DNA of 64,000 nt. Origin: Mesorhizobium sp. SARCC-RB16n. Lineage in GTDB: Bacteria; Pseudomonadota; Alphaproteobacteria; Rhizobiales; Rhizobiaceae. The stretch covers positions 135,644-199,643 of the forward strand of contig NZ_ML703270.1 in assembly GCF_008520305.1 (NCBI RefSeq). Reading direction: 5' to 3'. Both the position numbers and the translations under genes were made by a program. The number at the start of each line of letters is the position of its first letter. The stretch's first letter is position 1. Positions 53,876 to 62,306 of the stretch are shown piece after piece. The notes below the pieces were generated by a model. It was not told the origin of the DNA. It searched no databases and saw only the letters and a list, made by a program, of their open reading frames with translations.

Positions 53876-54390
53876 CGGCTGCCGTGGTCGACCAGGTGGG
53901 CGAAACCATCGACGGATCCGCCGAGCACGATGTGGTTGTCGCTGACAAGCCAGGCATGCGCCTTCAATTGCTCGCCCGTGCCGCGCTCGATGCCGATGCG
54001 GATATTCGACGCATTGCCCTTGCGCGCCAGGAGGTATTGGCCCGAAAGCGCCTGGGTCAGGCATGTGGCACCCGGCACGAACCGTGCGGCCGCTGCAACC
54101 CCCCAGGCGACAAGCCGCAACTCGCCCATGCTGGCACATTGGCGCGCGTTGAGCCGGGTCACCATCGCGCGGACGCGGTTGTAGGAGAACACTGTCAGCC
54201 CGAGCCGGACGGTCGCGACCACCAGCAGGCAGCGGCACAGGAAAAGCGTTTCGGAGCCGCTCAAGGACAAAATCCTGGTCAGACTCCGGCTGCCACGCCG
54301 CTGCTTCATCGGCGTGGGGGTTCTCTGCGTCACAGGTCTTTGCCGCGCAACCATGGCCTTCTGCCACACCTGCCTAGACGAGTGCCTCAT
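53872..54390 (-). CDS. Lasso peptide leader protease, transglutaminase-like (B2 protein)
   Basis: 172 residues from ATG at 54390, which overlaps B1; starts at 54354 or 54309 would give 160 or 145 residues and are also possible. Catalytic Cys110 lies in VPGATCLTQALSGQYLL and His145 in LKAHAWLVSDNHIVLGG, the pattern of the lasso-peptide B2 family, with an acidic residue likely nearby. It removes the leader when the RRE protein B1 presents it. Its stop overlaps the cyclase start (ATGA). Confidence 0.88.
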   Translation of the reverse strand: MRHSSRQVWQKAMVARQRPVTQRTPTPMKQRRGSRSLTRILSLSGSETLFLCRCLLVVATVRLGLTVFSYNRVRAMVTRLNARQCASMGELRLVAWGVAAAARFVPGATCLTQALSGQYLLARKGNASNIRIGIERGTGEQLKAHAWLVSDNHIVLGGSVDGFAHLVDHGSR

Positions 54391-54673
54391 GCTCAAGCCT
54401 CGCAAGCCCGGTTTCCGCCAAGCCTTTCAGCAATGCGTCGACGTCGGCCTTGCAGCGCTCGGCGTCGACATTGTAGCGCGCGAGAACGGCGCTGCGGATA
54501 TCGGCGATCGGCTTGGGCTCCTGGATCAGTTCCCAGATGAAAGCGCCGACACCGTTGAGGCTGTAGTAAATATTGGATCTCAGGTTGAGAAGCGCGAGGC
54601 CTTCGCCGAATTCGCAGGCCACGGCATCCTTGGTCGCGCTTATGCAATCGTGCTCAGATGGGTTCCAGTTCAT
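54374..54673 (-). CDS. Lasso peptide leader-binding RRE protein, PqqD-like (B1 protein)
   Basis: 99 residues from ATG at 54673. PqqD/RRE features: AVACEFGEGLALLNLRSNIY near residues 18-37 (three-strand sheet), SLNGVGAFIWELIQEPKPIADI (helix of the winged fold) and DVDALLKGLAETGLARL at the end. RRE proteins of lasso clusters bind the leader's YxxPxLxxxGxxxxxT segment. The precursor gene lies 133 bases upstream; the protease gene overlaps. Confidence 0.9.
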   Translation of the reverse strand: MNWNPSEHDCISATKDAVACEFGEGLALLNLRSNIYYSLNGVGAFIWELIQEPKPIADIRSAVLARYNVDAERCKADVDALLKGLAETGLARLEHEALV

Positions 54674-54723
54674 CCTAAAACCTCTTTTGCAAAACGTTGC
54701 CCACGCATCGGCAGGCTAGAGAA

Positions 54724-54745
54724 GTCGGGGATTTTCACCCCCGGC
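54724..54745 (-). promoter_or_regulatory. Hairpin between precursor and B1 gene
   Basis: On the minus strand GCCGGGG/TCCCCGAC can form a stem of about seven pairs with one G-T wobble, loop GTGAAAAT. There is no T-run. Partial termination after the precursor would raise its level over the enzymes; in lasso clusters such a hairpin is common. Confidence 0.35.
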
Positions 54746-54806
54746 TCCTACTTATCGTTCTTGGATCCTGGAGGTTCCAACGTCATTCTCCGGGATCAGG
54801 ATAGGC

Positions 54807-54959
54807 TTAAGAGAACGTGAGGTCGCCAATTGGCGTATGTGCGGGGAACGACGCATCGAGCGCCGTGTTGCCGCCGCCGCCCTGGGTGATGGTCTCGATC
54901 GAACCATGCACGGTCAGGCTTGGCGTTTCGTACTCCTGCTTTTCAACATTCTGTTCCAT
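54807..54959 (-). CDS. Lasso peptide precursor (A peptide)
   Basis: 50 residues from ATG at 54959, with AGGAGAG five bases upstream. The leader (residues 1-26) is MEQNVEKQEYETPSLTVHGS, then IETITQ, containing the recognition motif YxxPxLxxxGxxxxxT (Y10 to T25). T25 is at position -2. The predicted core (27-50, 24 residues) begins GGGGNTALD and continues ASFPAHTPIGDLTFS. Asp9 of the core fits a Gly1-Asp9 isopeptide ring of nine residues. The C-terminal residue is Ser, the target of the K kinase. It was missed by simple size filters because it is short. Confidence 0.93.
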   Translation of the reverse strand: MEQNVEKQEYETPSLTVHGSIETITQGGGGNTALDASFPAHTPIGDLTFS

Positions 54960-55467
54960 TTTACTCTCCTATCAAGCACTGGAAACGGCCTGTCGATTGC
55001 CGTCAGCACTTTCATGCTGCATTGCAATAGCTGCACGGCAATATTTATGAGTCAAGTCTCATTTACCCAGCGTTAATCAATTATGGGTTGCGAACGTCAC
55101 TCCCGTGTAAGAGATCCGCCTTTTGTGAGGTCAAAGCCGCGTGAAATCGCCGCTTGGTGCCGACAATAATGTAAGTATTTGATTTTGCTAGATGAAATGA
55201 AAATCACGCAGACGATTGATTTTAGATAACGCTAAACTATATCCGACTATCAGCCAACCACCGCTGATACCTCGGCTGACGCGCCGCTACGGGGTTGGAA
55301 TTCAGTCATGCACCTCGTCACTTTCGAGGGAAGCGGCAAACGCTATGGTTGCAAAATCTTGCACTGCGAAAGGAAAGGCTTTACGGCGCCGCGGTTTTTA
55401 AGGATGCTTTGCTTCGCACTTGCAGCATACGCGACGCGCAAACCGTTTTTTGGAGACTGTGCGCTCA
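54960..55467. other. Divergent control region of the lasso cluster
   Basis: About 510 bases between the precursor and the nucleotidyltransferase gene. Much of it, up to about 55250, is AT-rich, for instance AATATTTATGAGTCAAG and TGATTTTGCTAGATGAAATG. It probably holds promoters for both directions. A second precursor was not recognised, although it was not read exhaustively in all frames. Confidence 0.5.
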
Positions 55468-56598
55468 ATGGCCTTGCCGGAAAGCTCTTATGAACAACTG
55501 CGCGCAACCGACTGCGCCGATGAGATCGCCTATGTGCAAGCCTGCTTACGGTTGTATTTCGCGGCGCCGGCCGCCTCAACCGGCGAGGTGACGCCGCCCG
55601 GCCTTTCCGTCGCTGTCGTCACCGATATCGCCAGGCTGAACAAGGTCGGTACGTTCATTCTGAAGGCGCTGTCGCGTGCGCCGGCGCATGAGAGGCCGGC
55701 CGAGCTCTTCCCGTGGCTCGAAACCTATCGCAGAAGGACGGTTTCGATGAACGCCGCCTGCCTGATGGATTCGATGGCCATCAACGAGGCGCTGCTCGAC
55801 AGGCGGATTGATTTCGTCTTCCTGAAAGGGCCGTTCCAGCAGCATCTGCTTTACGACGATCACTTCATGAAGCCTTCGGGCGATGCCGACATCCTGGTCT
55901 CGCCGGCCGGGTTCTTGAGGGCACGCGAAGCGTTGCGCTCGATCGGCTACGAGGTGTCGGGCAAGTCACGTTCGGTCTGGTGGGTCCGATTCCTCGGCGA
56001 ACAGCACATGGTTCGCGGCAATGGGCCGAAATCATCTACGGTCGATCTTCATTACCGGCTCCAGCAGCCCGGCTCGCCCAGCCCGCGCGATGCAGACGGG
56101 TTTCTGCGGCGAAAACGGCTGGTCGAGATCACCGGCGCCGAAGTCCCCTTCACTTCGGCCGCCGACACTTTGATGCTGTCCTGCATCAGTGTCGCCAAGG
56201 CCCTGTTCAACCGGGAGCCCTGCGCCGGCTATGTCTGCGATATCAGGGCCAGCGCCAGCCGCCTCGACGAGGCCGATCAGCAGCGTGTGCTCGATGCCGC
56301 GGTGAGCCAGGGATTGGACGACACCTTGCTGCTCGGCCTGCGCGCCGCCGACGTGTTGCTGGGCGGCACCGGCACGCTTCTGTCGGAGCGGGCCAAGCCG
56401 ATCCTGTCGCGCATCGGCAATGAGGATCTGCTCAACATGGTCATCGCGCCATGGCTGTCGTCGCTGCGTTGGCCGCAGCGGCGGACCGTGTTGTGGGAAT
56501 TGTGCGGCAGGGCTCCCGTCCGCTATCTGGCCGAGGCTGGCTGGGCCGCGTCGGCAGACATCAGCCGCCGCATCTTCGAACGGCCGGCTAGCCCATGA
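55468..56598 (+). CDS. Nucleotidyltransferase family protein of the lasso cluster (PF14907-like)
   Basis: 376 residues from ATG at 55468; GGAG is about 11 bases upstream, and GTG at 55459 is an alternative. The nucleotidyltransferase core has FVFLKGPFQQHLLYDDHFMK and PSGDADILVSPAGF (metal Asp pair near 146-148), and VDLHYRLQQPG. Such proteins occur beside kinase-containing lasso clusters (for example the pseudomycoidin cluster, where sugar is added to the phosphorylated peptide, from memory). It is read divergently from the precursor. It may modify the phosphate placed by K. Confidence 0.8.
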   Translation: MALPESSYEQLRATDCADEIAYVQACLRLYFAAPAASTGEVTPPGLSVAVVTDIARLNKVGTFILKALSRAPAHERPAELFPWLETYRRRTVSMNAACLMDSMAINEALLDRRIDFVFLKGPFQQHLLYDDHFMKPSGDADILVSPAGFLRAREALRSIGYEVSGKSRSVWWVRFLGEQHMVRGNGPKSSTVDLHYRLQQPGSPSPRDADGFLRRKRLVEITGAEVPFTSAADTLMLSCISVAKALFNREPCAGYVCDIRASASRLDEADQQRVLDAAVSQGLDDTLLLGLRAADVLLGGTGTLLSERAKPILSRIGNEDLLNMVIAPWLSSLRWPQRRTVLWELCGRAPVRYLAEAGWAASADISRRIFERPASP

Positions 56599-56664
56599 GG
56601 GCGATGGATATCGAACGCGTACAGGGGCGAGGGCAGAACGAAACCTGTGCAAGAGGCTAATTCC

Positions 56665-57687
56665 ATGTCGATGACGAAATCCGAGGTTTGCGTGATCATC
56701 GCGGCCAAAAACGCGGCGCGCACGATCGCGGTTGCCATCGCATCCGCGCTGCGCGAACCGGAAGTGGTGGAGGTCGTCGTCGTCGACGATGGCTCTACAG
56801 ACGCTACGGCCGAGGTCGCCCGCTCCGCAAGCGATGGCAGCGGCCGGCTTACGGTCATGCGCCTCGACGTCAATCGCGGCCCATCCTTTGCCCGCAATGC
56901 CGCGATCGCCAGCTCACGGGCGCCGTTCGTCAGCATTCTGGACGCCGACGATTTCTTCCTCGAGGGCCGGTTTCGCAACCTGTTTGCCGGTGCCGATTGG
57001 GATTTCGCCGCTGACAACATCATGCTCATCAGGGATGACGCGACCGGCGACGCGACCAAAATCGTTGCCCCGAATTTTGCCGCCGATCCGGAATTCCTCG
57101 ATTTCGAACGGTTCGTGGAAGGCAACATCTCCAGGCGCCGCGTGCAAAGAGGCGAACTCGGCTTCCTGAAGCCCGTGATCAGCCGCGCCTTCCTCGACCG
57201 CCACGGATTGCGCTACGACGAAAGCCTGCGACTGGGTGAGGACTATGAGCTTTACGCGCGGGCGGTTGCCCACGGGGCAAGGTTCAAGGTCATCCGTTCC
57301 TGCGGCTACGGCGCCATCGTGCGCGCCGATTCGCTCAGCGGCCGCCACAAGACGCAGGACCTGAAACGGCTGGCCGACGCCGATCTGGCGCTGCTGGCCA
57401 TCGACAGCCTGCCGGAAGGGTCCAAGGCGGCACTGCGGCGGCACGAGCGGCATGTGCGCGACAAGTACCGGCTGCGCAATTTCCTGGACGTGAAGGCCGA
57501 GCGGGGCCTCGCTTCGGCAGCTGCCTACGCCTTCGCAAGCCAATCCAACCTCGTTCCCATCGTCCAGGGCGTGGCATCCGACAAGCTCGAGGCGTTGTTT
57601 CGCAGTGTCGGCCTCGTGTCCAGGAACAAGCGCGTGCCGCCGCTGCGTTTCCTGATGGCCGGAACCAGCGCGGGCAAGGGACGGTAA
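56665..57687 (+). CDS. GT2 family glycosyltransferase (exo-type)
   Basis: 340 residues from ATG at 56665 (AGAGG 8 bases upstream; GTG at 56647 is the longer alternative). GT-A features: VCVIIAAKNAARTIAVAIAS, VVVVDDGSTDATAEVARSA, DVNRGPSFARNAAIASSRA, and SILDADDFFLEGR with the DxD. It resembles ExoO/ExoU-type transferases, which add glucose residues to the succinoglycan subunit, but the exact member cannot be chosen. It is the first exo-type gene after the lasso cluster, where Sinorhizobium has exoU next to exoX. Confidence 0.82.
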   Translation: MSMTKSEVCVIIAAKNAARTIAVAIASALREPEVVEVVVVDDGSTDATAEVARSASDGSGRLTVMRLDVNRGPSFARNAAIASSRAPFVSILDADDFFLEGRFRNLFAGADWDFAADNIMLIRDDATGDATKIVAPNFAADPEFLDFERFVEGNISRRRVQRGELGFLKPVISRAFLDRHGLRYDESLRLGEDYELYARAVAHGARFKVIRSCGYGAIVRADSLSGRHKTQDLKRLADADLALLAIDSLPEGSKAALRRHERHVRDKYRLRNFLDVKAERGLASAAAYAFASQSNLVPIVQGVASDKLEALFRSVGLVSRNKRVPPLRFLMAGTSAGKGR

Positions 57688-57995
57688 GGCGCGGGAGCGT
57701 CCGGTGCTGCCTGGCGCGAGCCCACCACGCGACCGTTTCGATCGGATTTATGAGTTTACGAATTGGGTGGTTGCCTCGCGGCTCCGGGGATGGCAATCTA
57801 TGCTGCGGTGCAGCAAATTGAACGACCAGCCGAACTGGCCCCCGATCGGACTGGTCCGAAGTCTCTCTTCGTCAGAGGAGCGGACGATGCGGTACGAGTT
57901 TTCAGCCCCGGTTGCGGGGATCGGCCAGTGGCCCGGCCGGAAAGCCGGCCCAGAAAGCCGGCCCAGAAAACCGGCGATGACGGGAATTTAAGTTC
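57688..57995. other. Intergenic region with short GCCGGCCC repeats
   Basis: About 300 bases without a supported gene. Near the right end GGCCGGAAAGCCGGCCCAGA and AAGCCGGCCCAGAAAACCGG give a small tandem repeat just before the next start. Confidence 0.5.
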
Positions 57996-58397
57996 ATGGC
58001 CTCGATATTCGGCTTCAGATCAAGGGATCCGGCCCGCGACAGGCAGACAGACGTTGCGCGTCTCGACCGGCTGGCGAAGCTGTTCGAGCAGATCGCGGCC
58101 GAAATCGATGCCGAGAAAACCGGCTTGGAGAGCCGCTACCGCAAGGAGGCGACGAACGCGGCCTTCCTCGTCGAAGCCATGGAAAACGGTTCCGCCTCCG
58201 ACCGCCGCTCGTCCGAGGTCAGCGCGTTGACGCAGTCCATCTTGAACAGCGAGCGTCGTATCGCGGCACTGGCGCGCCAGGGCGGCATGATGCGCGAGCT
58301 CCGTCATGCGCTGGACGTGGTCTTCGACGAGAATGCGGCCGCCGATTCGCCGGCCACGGTCAAATCGGCCAGGCAGGCAGGAGCCGGCCGAGGGTGA
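57996..58397 (+). CDS. Hypothetical protein with helical core
   Basis: 133 residues from ATG at 57996. It starts MASIFGFRSRDPARDRQTDV and has amphipathic helices ARLDRLAKLFEQIAAEIDAE, YRKEATNAAFLVEAMENGS and SILNSERRIAALARQGGM. The pattern suggests a coiled-coil-like cytoplasmic protein. No family is recognised. It lies between a glycosyltransferase and the exoK-like gene, so a role in polysaccharide assembly is possible but unsupported. Confidence 0.6.
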   Translation: MASIFGFRSRDPARDRQTDVARLDRLAKLFEQIAAEIDAEKTGLESRYRKEATNAAFLVEAMENGSASDRRSSEVSALTQSILNSERRIAALARQGGMMRELRHALDVVFDENAAADSPATVKSARQAGAGRG

Positions 58398-58542
58398 AGG
58401 TGGCGGCGCGGGACCGTTGCGACGGAGGTGATGCAAGGCTGGAAGTCGGGAGGGCGATCGAAGAGGTCAAGGTTGGGCCCGTTTGGGAGCGGTTCAAACG
58501 TCGACTTTAGGTTAGGACGCCCAGCGCAAAGGTGAGTTTGTC

Positions 58543-59403
58543 ATGAATTCGGATCCAAAAATCACGTCCACGACAGCAATCGACGCCCCCCTGCATTTCG
58601 GCTGGCGGTCCGGCCTGGCGGTCGTTTTGCTGCTTGTCGCTTTTGGCAGTCTGCCGACAACCCCGTCTCATGCGCAGGATACCCAGTCCGCGCCCTCTTT
58701 CGTCGACGATTTCAAGAATTTCGACCGCGAGCGCTGGTACGTTTCAGACGGCTGGACAAACGGCAGCCATCAGAACTGCACCTGGTCGAAAGGCCAGATC
58801 GAGCTTTCCGATGGCGTTCTTTCGCTCGGTTTCGCGAAGCAGAAGACCAAGGATCGTGAGTTCGCCTGCGGCGAGATCCAGACCAAGCAGCGCTTCGGCT
58901 ATGGTACCTATGAGGCGCGGATGAAAACCGATACCGGACCCGGCCTCAACGCGGCTTTCTTCTCCTATATCGGCCCGGCCGACAAGCAGCCTTGGGACGA
59001 GATCGATTTCGAGATCCTCACCAAGGACACGTCCAAGGTGCAGGTCAACGCCTATATCGATGGCAAAGGCAAGAACGAGAAGCTGGTCGACGTGCCCGGC
59101 GGCACCGACAGTGGCTTCAACGACTACGCCTTCGTCTGGGAGAAGGATAGTCTGCGCTGGTACGTCAACGGTCAGTTGGTCAACACCATCACCGATCCTG
59201 CGAAGTTGCCCAGCCATGCGCAGAAGATTTTCTTCAGTTTTTGGGGCAGCGACACGATGAAGGGCTGGATGGGAGCGTTCGCCGATCCGGGCCGCAAGCT
59301 TTCGCTGCAGGTCGAGCGCGTCGCCTTCACCGCGATCGGCCAGCCCTGCCAGTTTCCGGAATCGCTGGTGTGCAGCGTAAAAGAGTTGGGAAAGACGAAT
59401 TGA
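58543..59403 (+). CDS. exoK: GH16 endo-beta-glycanase (ExoK-like)
   Basis: 286 residues with an N-terminal signal (LAVVLLLVAFGSLPTTPSHA, cleavage near residue 45). The GH16 active-site signature is WDEIDFEIL with E153, D155 and E157. Other family segments: CGEIQTKQRFGYGTYEARMK, NAAFFSYIGP, VQVNAYIDGKG, FVWEKDSLRWYVNGQLV. ExoK cleaves nascent succinoglycan and sets chain length. Neighbours are other polysaccharide genes. A pair of cysteines in PCQFPESLVCSV closes the C-terminus. Confidence 0.9.
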   Translation: MNSDPKITSTTAIDAPLHFGWRSGLAVVLLLVAFGSLPTTPSHAQDTQSAPSFVDDFKNFDRERWYVSDGWTNGSHQNCTWSKGQIELSDGVLSLGFAKQKTKDREFACGEIQTKQRFGYGTYEARMKTDTGPGLNAAFFSYIGPADKQPWDEIDFEILTKDTSKVQVNAYIDGKGKNEKLVDVPGGTDSGFNDYAFVWEKDSLRWYVNGQLVNTITDPAKLPSHAQKIFFSFWGSDTMKGWMGAFADPGRKLSLQVERVAFTAIGQPCQFPESLVCSVKELGKTN

Positions 59404-59452
59404 ACCGGTCGGGCCGAAAACGGCTCCAGGCCTTGGATGGGAATGAAACCGA

Positions 59453-60784
59453 ATGAACTTGACGGTGTTTGGAATTGGCTATGTCGGCCTCGTGCAGGCG
59501 GCGGTGCTTGCCGAGGTTGGCCACCAGGTTGTCTGCGTCGACATCGACGCAAGCAAGGTGGAGCGGCTCAACCAGGGCTTCGTCCCGATCTTCGAGCCAG
59601 GCCTTGAAAGCATCGTCAGGGAAAACCACGCCGCTGGCCGCATCAAGTTCACCACCGATGCGGCGGCTGCCGTCAGGCATGGCGAAATCCAGATGATCGC
59701 GGTCGGTACGCCTCCCGGCGAGGACGGTTCGGCCGACCTCAAATATGTGCTGGCGGTCGCCGAGACTATCGGCCGCGAGATGGACACCGCCAAGATCGTT
59801 GTCGGCAAGTCGACCGTGCCGGTCGGCACTTGCGAAAAGGTGAAGGCCAGGATTGCCGAAACGCTGAAGAAGCGGGGCCGCGAGGACCTCACCTTCGACG
59901 TCGCGTCCAATCCCGAATTCCTCAAGGAGGGCTCCGCCGTCGCCGACTGCATGAAGCCCGACCGCATCATCGTCGGCACCGACAGCGAGGATACTGAGGC
60001 CGTGATGCGCGAACTCTACGCGCCCTTCAATCGCAACCACGAGAAGATGATCGTGATGGACGTGCGCAGCGCCGAATTCACGAAATATGCCGCCAACTGC
60101 ATGCTGGCGACCAAGATCAGCTTCATGAACGAGATGGCGAACCTCGCCGAGCAGCTCGGCGCCGACATCGAGGAGGTGCGCAAGGGTATCGGCAGCGATC
60201 CGCGCATCGGCTACCATTTCATCTATCCGGGTCTCGGCTATGGCGGCTCGTGCTTTCCCAAGGATGTCCGCGCCCTGATCAAGACCGCCGAGGGCGTCAA
60301 ATTCGACGCCAAGCTGCTGCGCGCCGTCGAGGAACGCAACAACGACCAGAAATCCGTCCTGTTCGACAAGGTGCACCGCTACTTCAAGGGTAACCTCAAG
60401 GGCAAGACCTTCGCGCTGTGGGGCCTGGCCTTCAAGCCCAACACCGACGACATGCGCGAGGCGCCTGCCCGTGTCCTGATGGAAGCACTCTGGAACGCCG
60501 GCGCTACCGTGCAGGCCTATGACCCCGAGGCCATGCAGGAATGCCAGGCCATCTATGGGCTGCGCGACGACCTGATGCTGTGCGGCACCAAGGAGGCGGC
60601 ATTGCGCGGCGCCGATGCGCTGCTGATCGCCACCGAATGGAAGAGTTTCCGCGCACCGTCCTTCGATGCGCTGAAGGATGCACTGACCACGCCGGTCATC
60701 TTCGACGGCCGTAACCTCTACGACCCCAAGGTCGTGGCGCGCCACGGCATCGAATATCACTCGATCGGCAGAATGGCGGCATGA
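59453..60784 (+). CDS. UDP-glucose 6-dehydrogenase
   Basis: 443 residues. It starts [20 protein letters not shown] (NAD motif GxGYVG), has [60 protein letters not shown] and the nucleophile Cys267 in [14 protein letters not shown], followed by [19 protein letters not shown] for the C-terminal domain. It oxidises UDP-glucose to UDP-glucuronate for an acidic polysaccharide or LPS. It is followed 67 bases later by a GMC oxidoreductase. The exo cluster thus also encodes precursor supply, suggesting that the polymer contains uronate. Confidence 0.93.
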   Translation: MNLTVFGIGYVGLVQAAVLAEVGHQVVCVDIDASKVERLNQGFVPIFEPGLESIVRENHAAGRIKFTTDAAAAVRHGEIQMIAVGTPPGEDGSADLKYVLAVAETIGREMDTAKIVVGKSTVPVGTCEKVKARIAETLKKRGREDLTFDVASNPEFLKEGSAVADCMKPDRIIVGTDSEDTEAVMRELYAPFNRNHEKMIVMDVRSAEFTKYAANCMLATKISFMNEMANLAEQLGADIEEVRKGIGSDPRIGYHFIYPGLGYGGSCFPKDVRALIKTAEGVKFDAKLLRAVEERNNDQKSVLFDKVHRYFKGNLKGKTFALWGLAFKPNTDDMREAPARVLMEALWNAGATVQAYDPEAMQECQAIYGLRDDLMLCGTKEAALRGADALLIATEWKSFRAPSFDALKDALTTPVIFDGRNLYDPKVVARHGIEYHSIGRMAA

Positions 60785-60851
60785 GATTGGGCGCGGAGAG
60801 CCGAAAGCAGAATTGGGCCAACTGGCCCGGCGCGGAAAGGAATTGTAGCTG

Positions 60852-62294
60852 ATGGTGCTGGACGTAAAGCCCGAGCAAGTCTCCAAAGATCATTTCGATG
60901 TTGTCGCGATCGGTTCCGGTTTCGGTTCGGCTTTCTTCCTGCATGAGTTCGCCAGGCGGCGTAAGGCGCGCATCCTGATTCTCGAGTGGGGCCGCCACAA
61001 CACGCATGAATGGCAGCTCGACCAGAACGTGAACACCGACATGGACGACGAGGCGACCTACAAGACCAATTCCGACAAGCCTTGGAATTACACGATCGGG
61101 CTGGGCGGTGGGACCAATTGCTGGTTCGCGCAGACGCCAAGGTTCCATCCCAATGATTTCAGGCTGAAGAGCACCTACGGCATCGGCAATGACTGGCCGA
61201 TCAGCTATGACGAAGTCGAGCCGTTCTATTGCGACGCCGAAGACATCATGTCGATTTCCGGCGACCCCGACATGGCGGCGATGCTGCCGCGCTCGAAGCC
61301 GTTTCCCCAGCCGCCGCATCGCATGTCGACGCCGGACAGGATGATGAAGGCGGCCCAGCCCGATCAGCACTTCGTCATGCCGACCGCGAGGGCTCGCGTG
61401 CCGACCGCGCAACGCACCTCGTGCTGCGCCAATCTGCGCTGCTGGCTGTGCCCGGTCGATGCGAAATTCACCGCCAATAACGGCCTGATGCATGTCTTCG
61501 AGAACCCCGATATATCGGTGTGCCTCGGCTCCGAAGTCCGGCGGCTCGACCATGTCGGTGGCGCGGTGCGTTCGGTCACCTTCGTCCACGACAGCAAGGA
61601 ATATCAGGTCAGCGGCGACCTTTTCATTCTCGGCGCCAATGCTATCCAGAGTGCGGCGATCATGCTGCGCTCCGGCCTCGGAGATGAATTCGTCGGGCGC
61701 GGCCTGCATGAATCCTATGGCTGGAATTTCGAGGTCTATCTCGACGGCGTCGACAATTTCGACGGCAGCACCATCACCACCGGCCTGAATTTCGGCCTTT
61801 ATGACGGCCCGCATCGGTCCGAGCACGCGGCGGCCCTGGTCTATTTCGAGAACCGCTGGCAGCACGGGATGCGTGCCGAGAAGGGGCGGCTGCGCCAGGC
61901 GCTGCCGCTGGTCGTGGTCACCGAAAACCTGCTCGATCACGAGAATTTCGTCACTCTCGACGAGGATGAAAATGCCTTCGTTTCCTTCAAGGCACCCTCG
62001 GACTACGCGATCAAGGGCATGGCCCGGGCGCTGGACAAATTGCCCGAGCTGCTTGCCCCGCTGCCCGTCGAACGGCTCTTCGACCGCGGTATCAGGCCAA
62101 CCGAATCGCATGTCCAGGGCACGTTGCGGATGGGCACCGGCCCGGCCGATTCGGTGATCGACAGCAACATGATCCATCACCGGTTGAGAAACCTGGTTGT
62201 CGTCGGCACCACCACCTATCCGAGCTGTTCCTGTGCCAATCCGAGCCTGACCGCGGCAGCGCTGTCCTTGCGGGCAGCGAGCCGGATGGCGTGA
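60852..62294 (+). CDS. GMC family FAD-dependent dehydrogenase with Cys-rich motif
   Basis: 480 residues. N-terminal FAD motif FDVVAIGSGFGSAFFLHEFA (residues 13-32), then LEWGRHNTHEW and GLGGGTNCWFAQTPRF. A cysteine cluster C191-C192-x4-C197-x2-C200 (RTSCCANLRCWLCPVDAKF) is like the 3Fe-4S-binding CCx4Cx3C of membrane-bound FAD-glucose/sorbitol/fructose dehydrogenases, with one residue less. The C-terminus HVQGTLRMGTGPADSVIDSN and VVGTTTYPSCSCANPSLTAAA is typical GMC. The next gene encodes a Tat-signal protein that could be its small subunit. A cytochrome gene is not in the window. Confidence 0.85.
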   Translation: MVLDVKPEQVSKDHFDVVAIGSGFGSAFFLHEFARRRKARILILEWGRHNTHEWQLDQNVNTDMDDEATYKTNSDKPWNYTIGLGGGTNCWFAQTPRFHPNDFRLKSTYGIGNDWPISYDEVEPFYCDAEDIMSISGDPDMAAMLPRSKPFPQPPHRMSTPDRMMKAAQPDQHFVMPTARARVPTAQRTSCCANLRCWLCPVDAKFTANNGLMHVFENPDISVCLGSEVRRLDHVGGAVRSVTFVHDSKEYQVSGDLFILGANAIQSAAIMLRSGLGDEFVGRGLHESYGWNFEVYLDGVDNFDGSTITTGLNFGLYDGPHRSEHAAALVYFENRWQHGMRAEKGRLRQALPLVVVTENLLDHENFVTLDEDENAFVSFKAPSDYAIKGMARALDKLPELLAPLPVERLFDRGIRPTESHVQGTLRMGTGPADSVIDSNMIHHRLRNLVVVGTTTYPSCSCANPSLTAAALSLRAASRMA

Positions 62295-62306
62295 GGGAGA
62301 TAACCG

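Noticed and set aside
52000-54367. Longer start for the asparagine-synthetase-like gene at 54367
   Set aside because: The extra residues overlap the B2 gene; the ATGA-coupled start at 53875 gives the family N-terminus MSGVAGI.
54960-55467. A second lasso precursor in the divergent spacer
   Set aside because: No additional YxxPxLxxxG leader was recognised when scanning the minus strand by eye.
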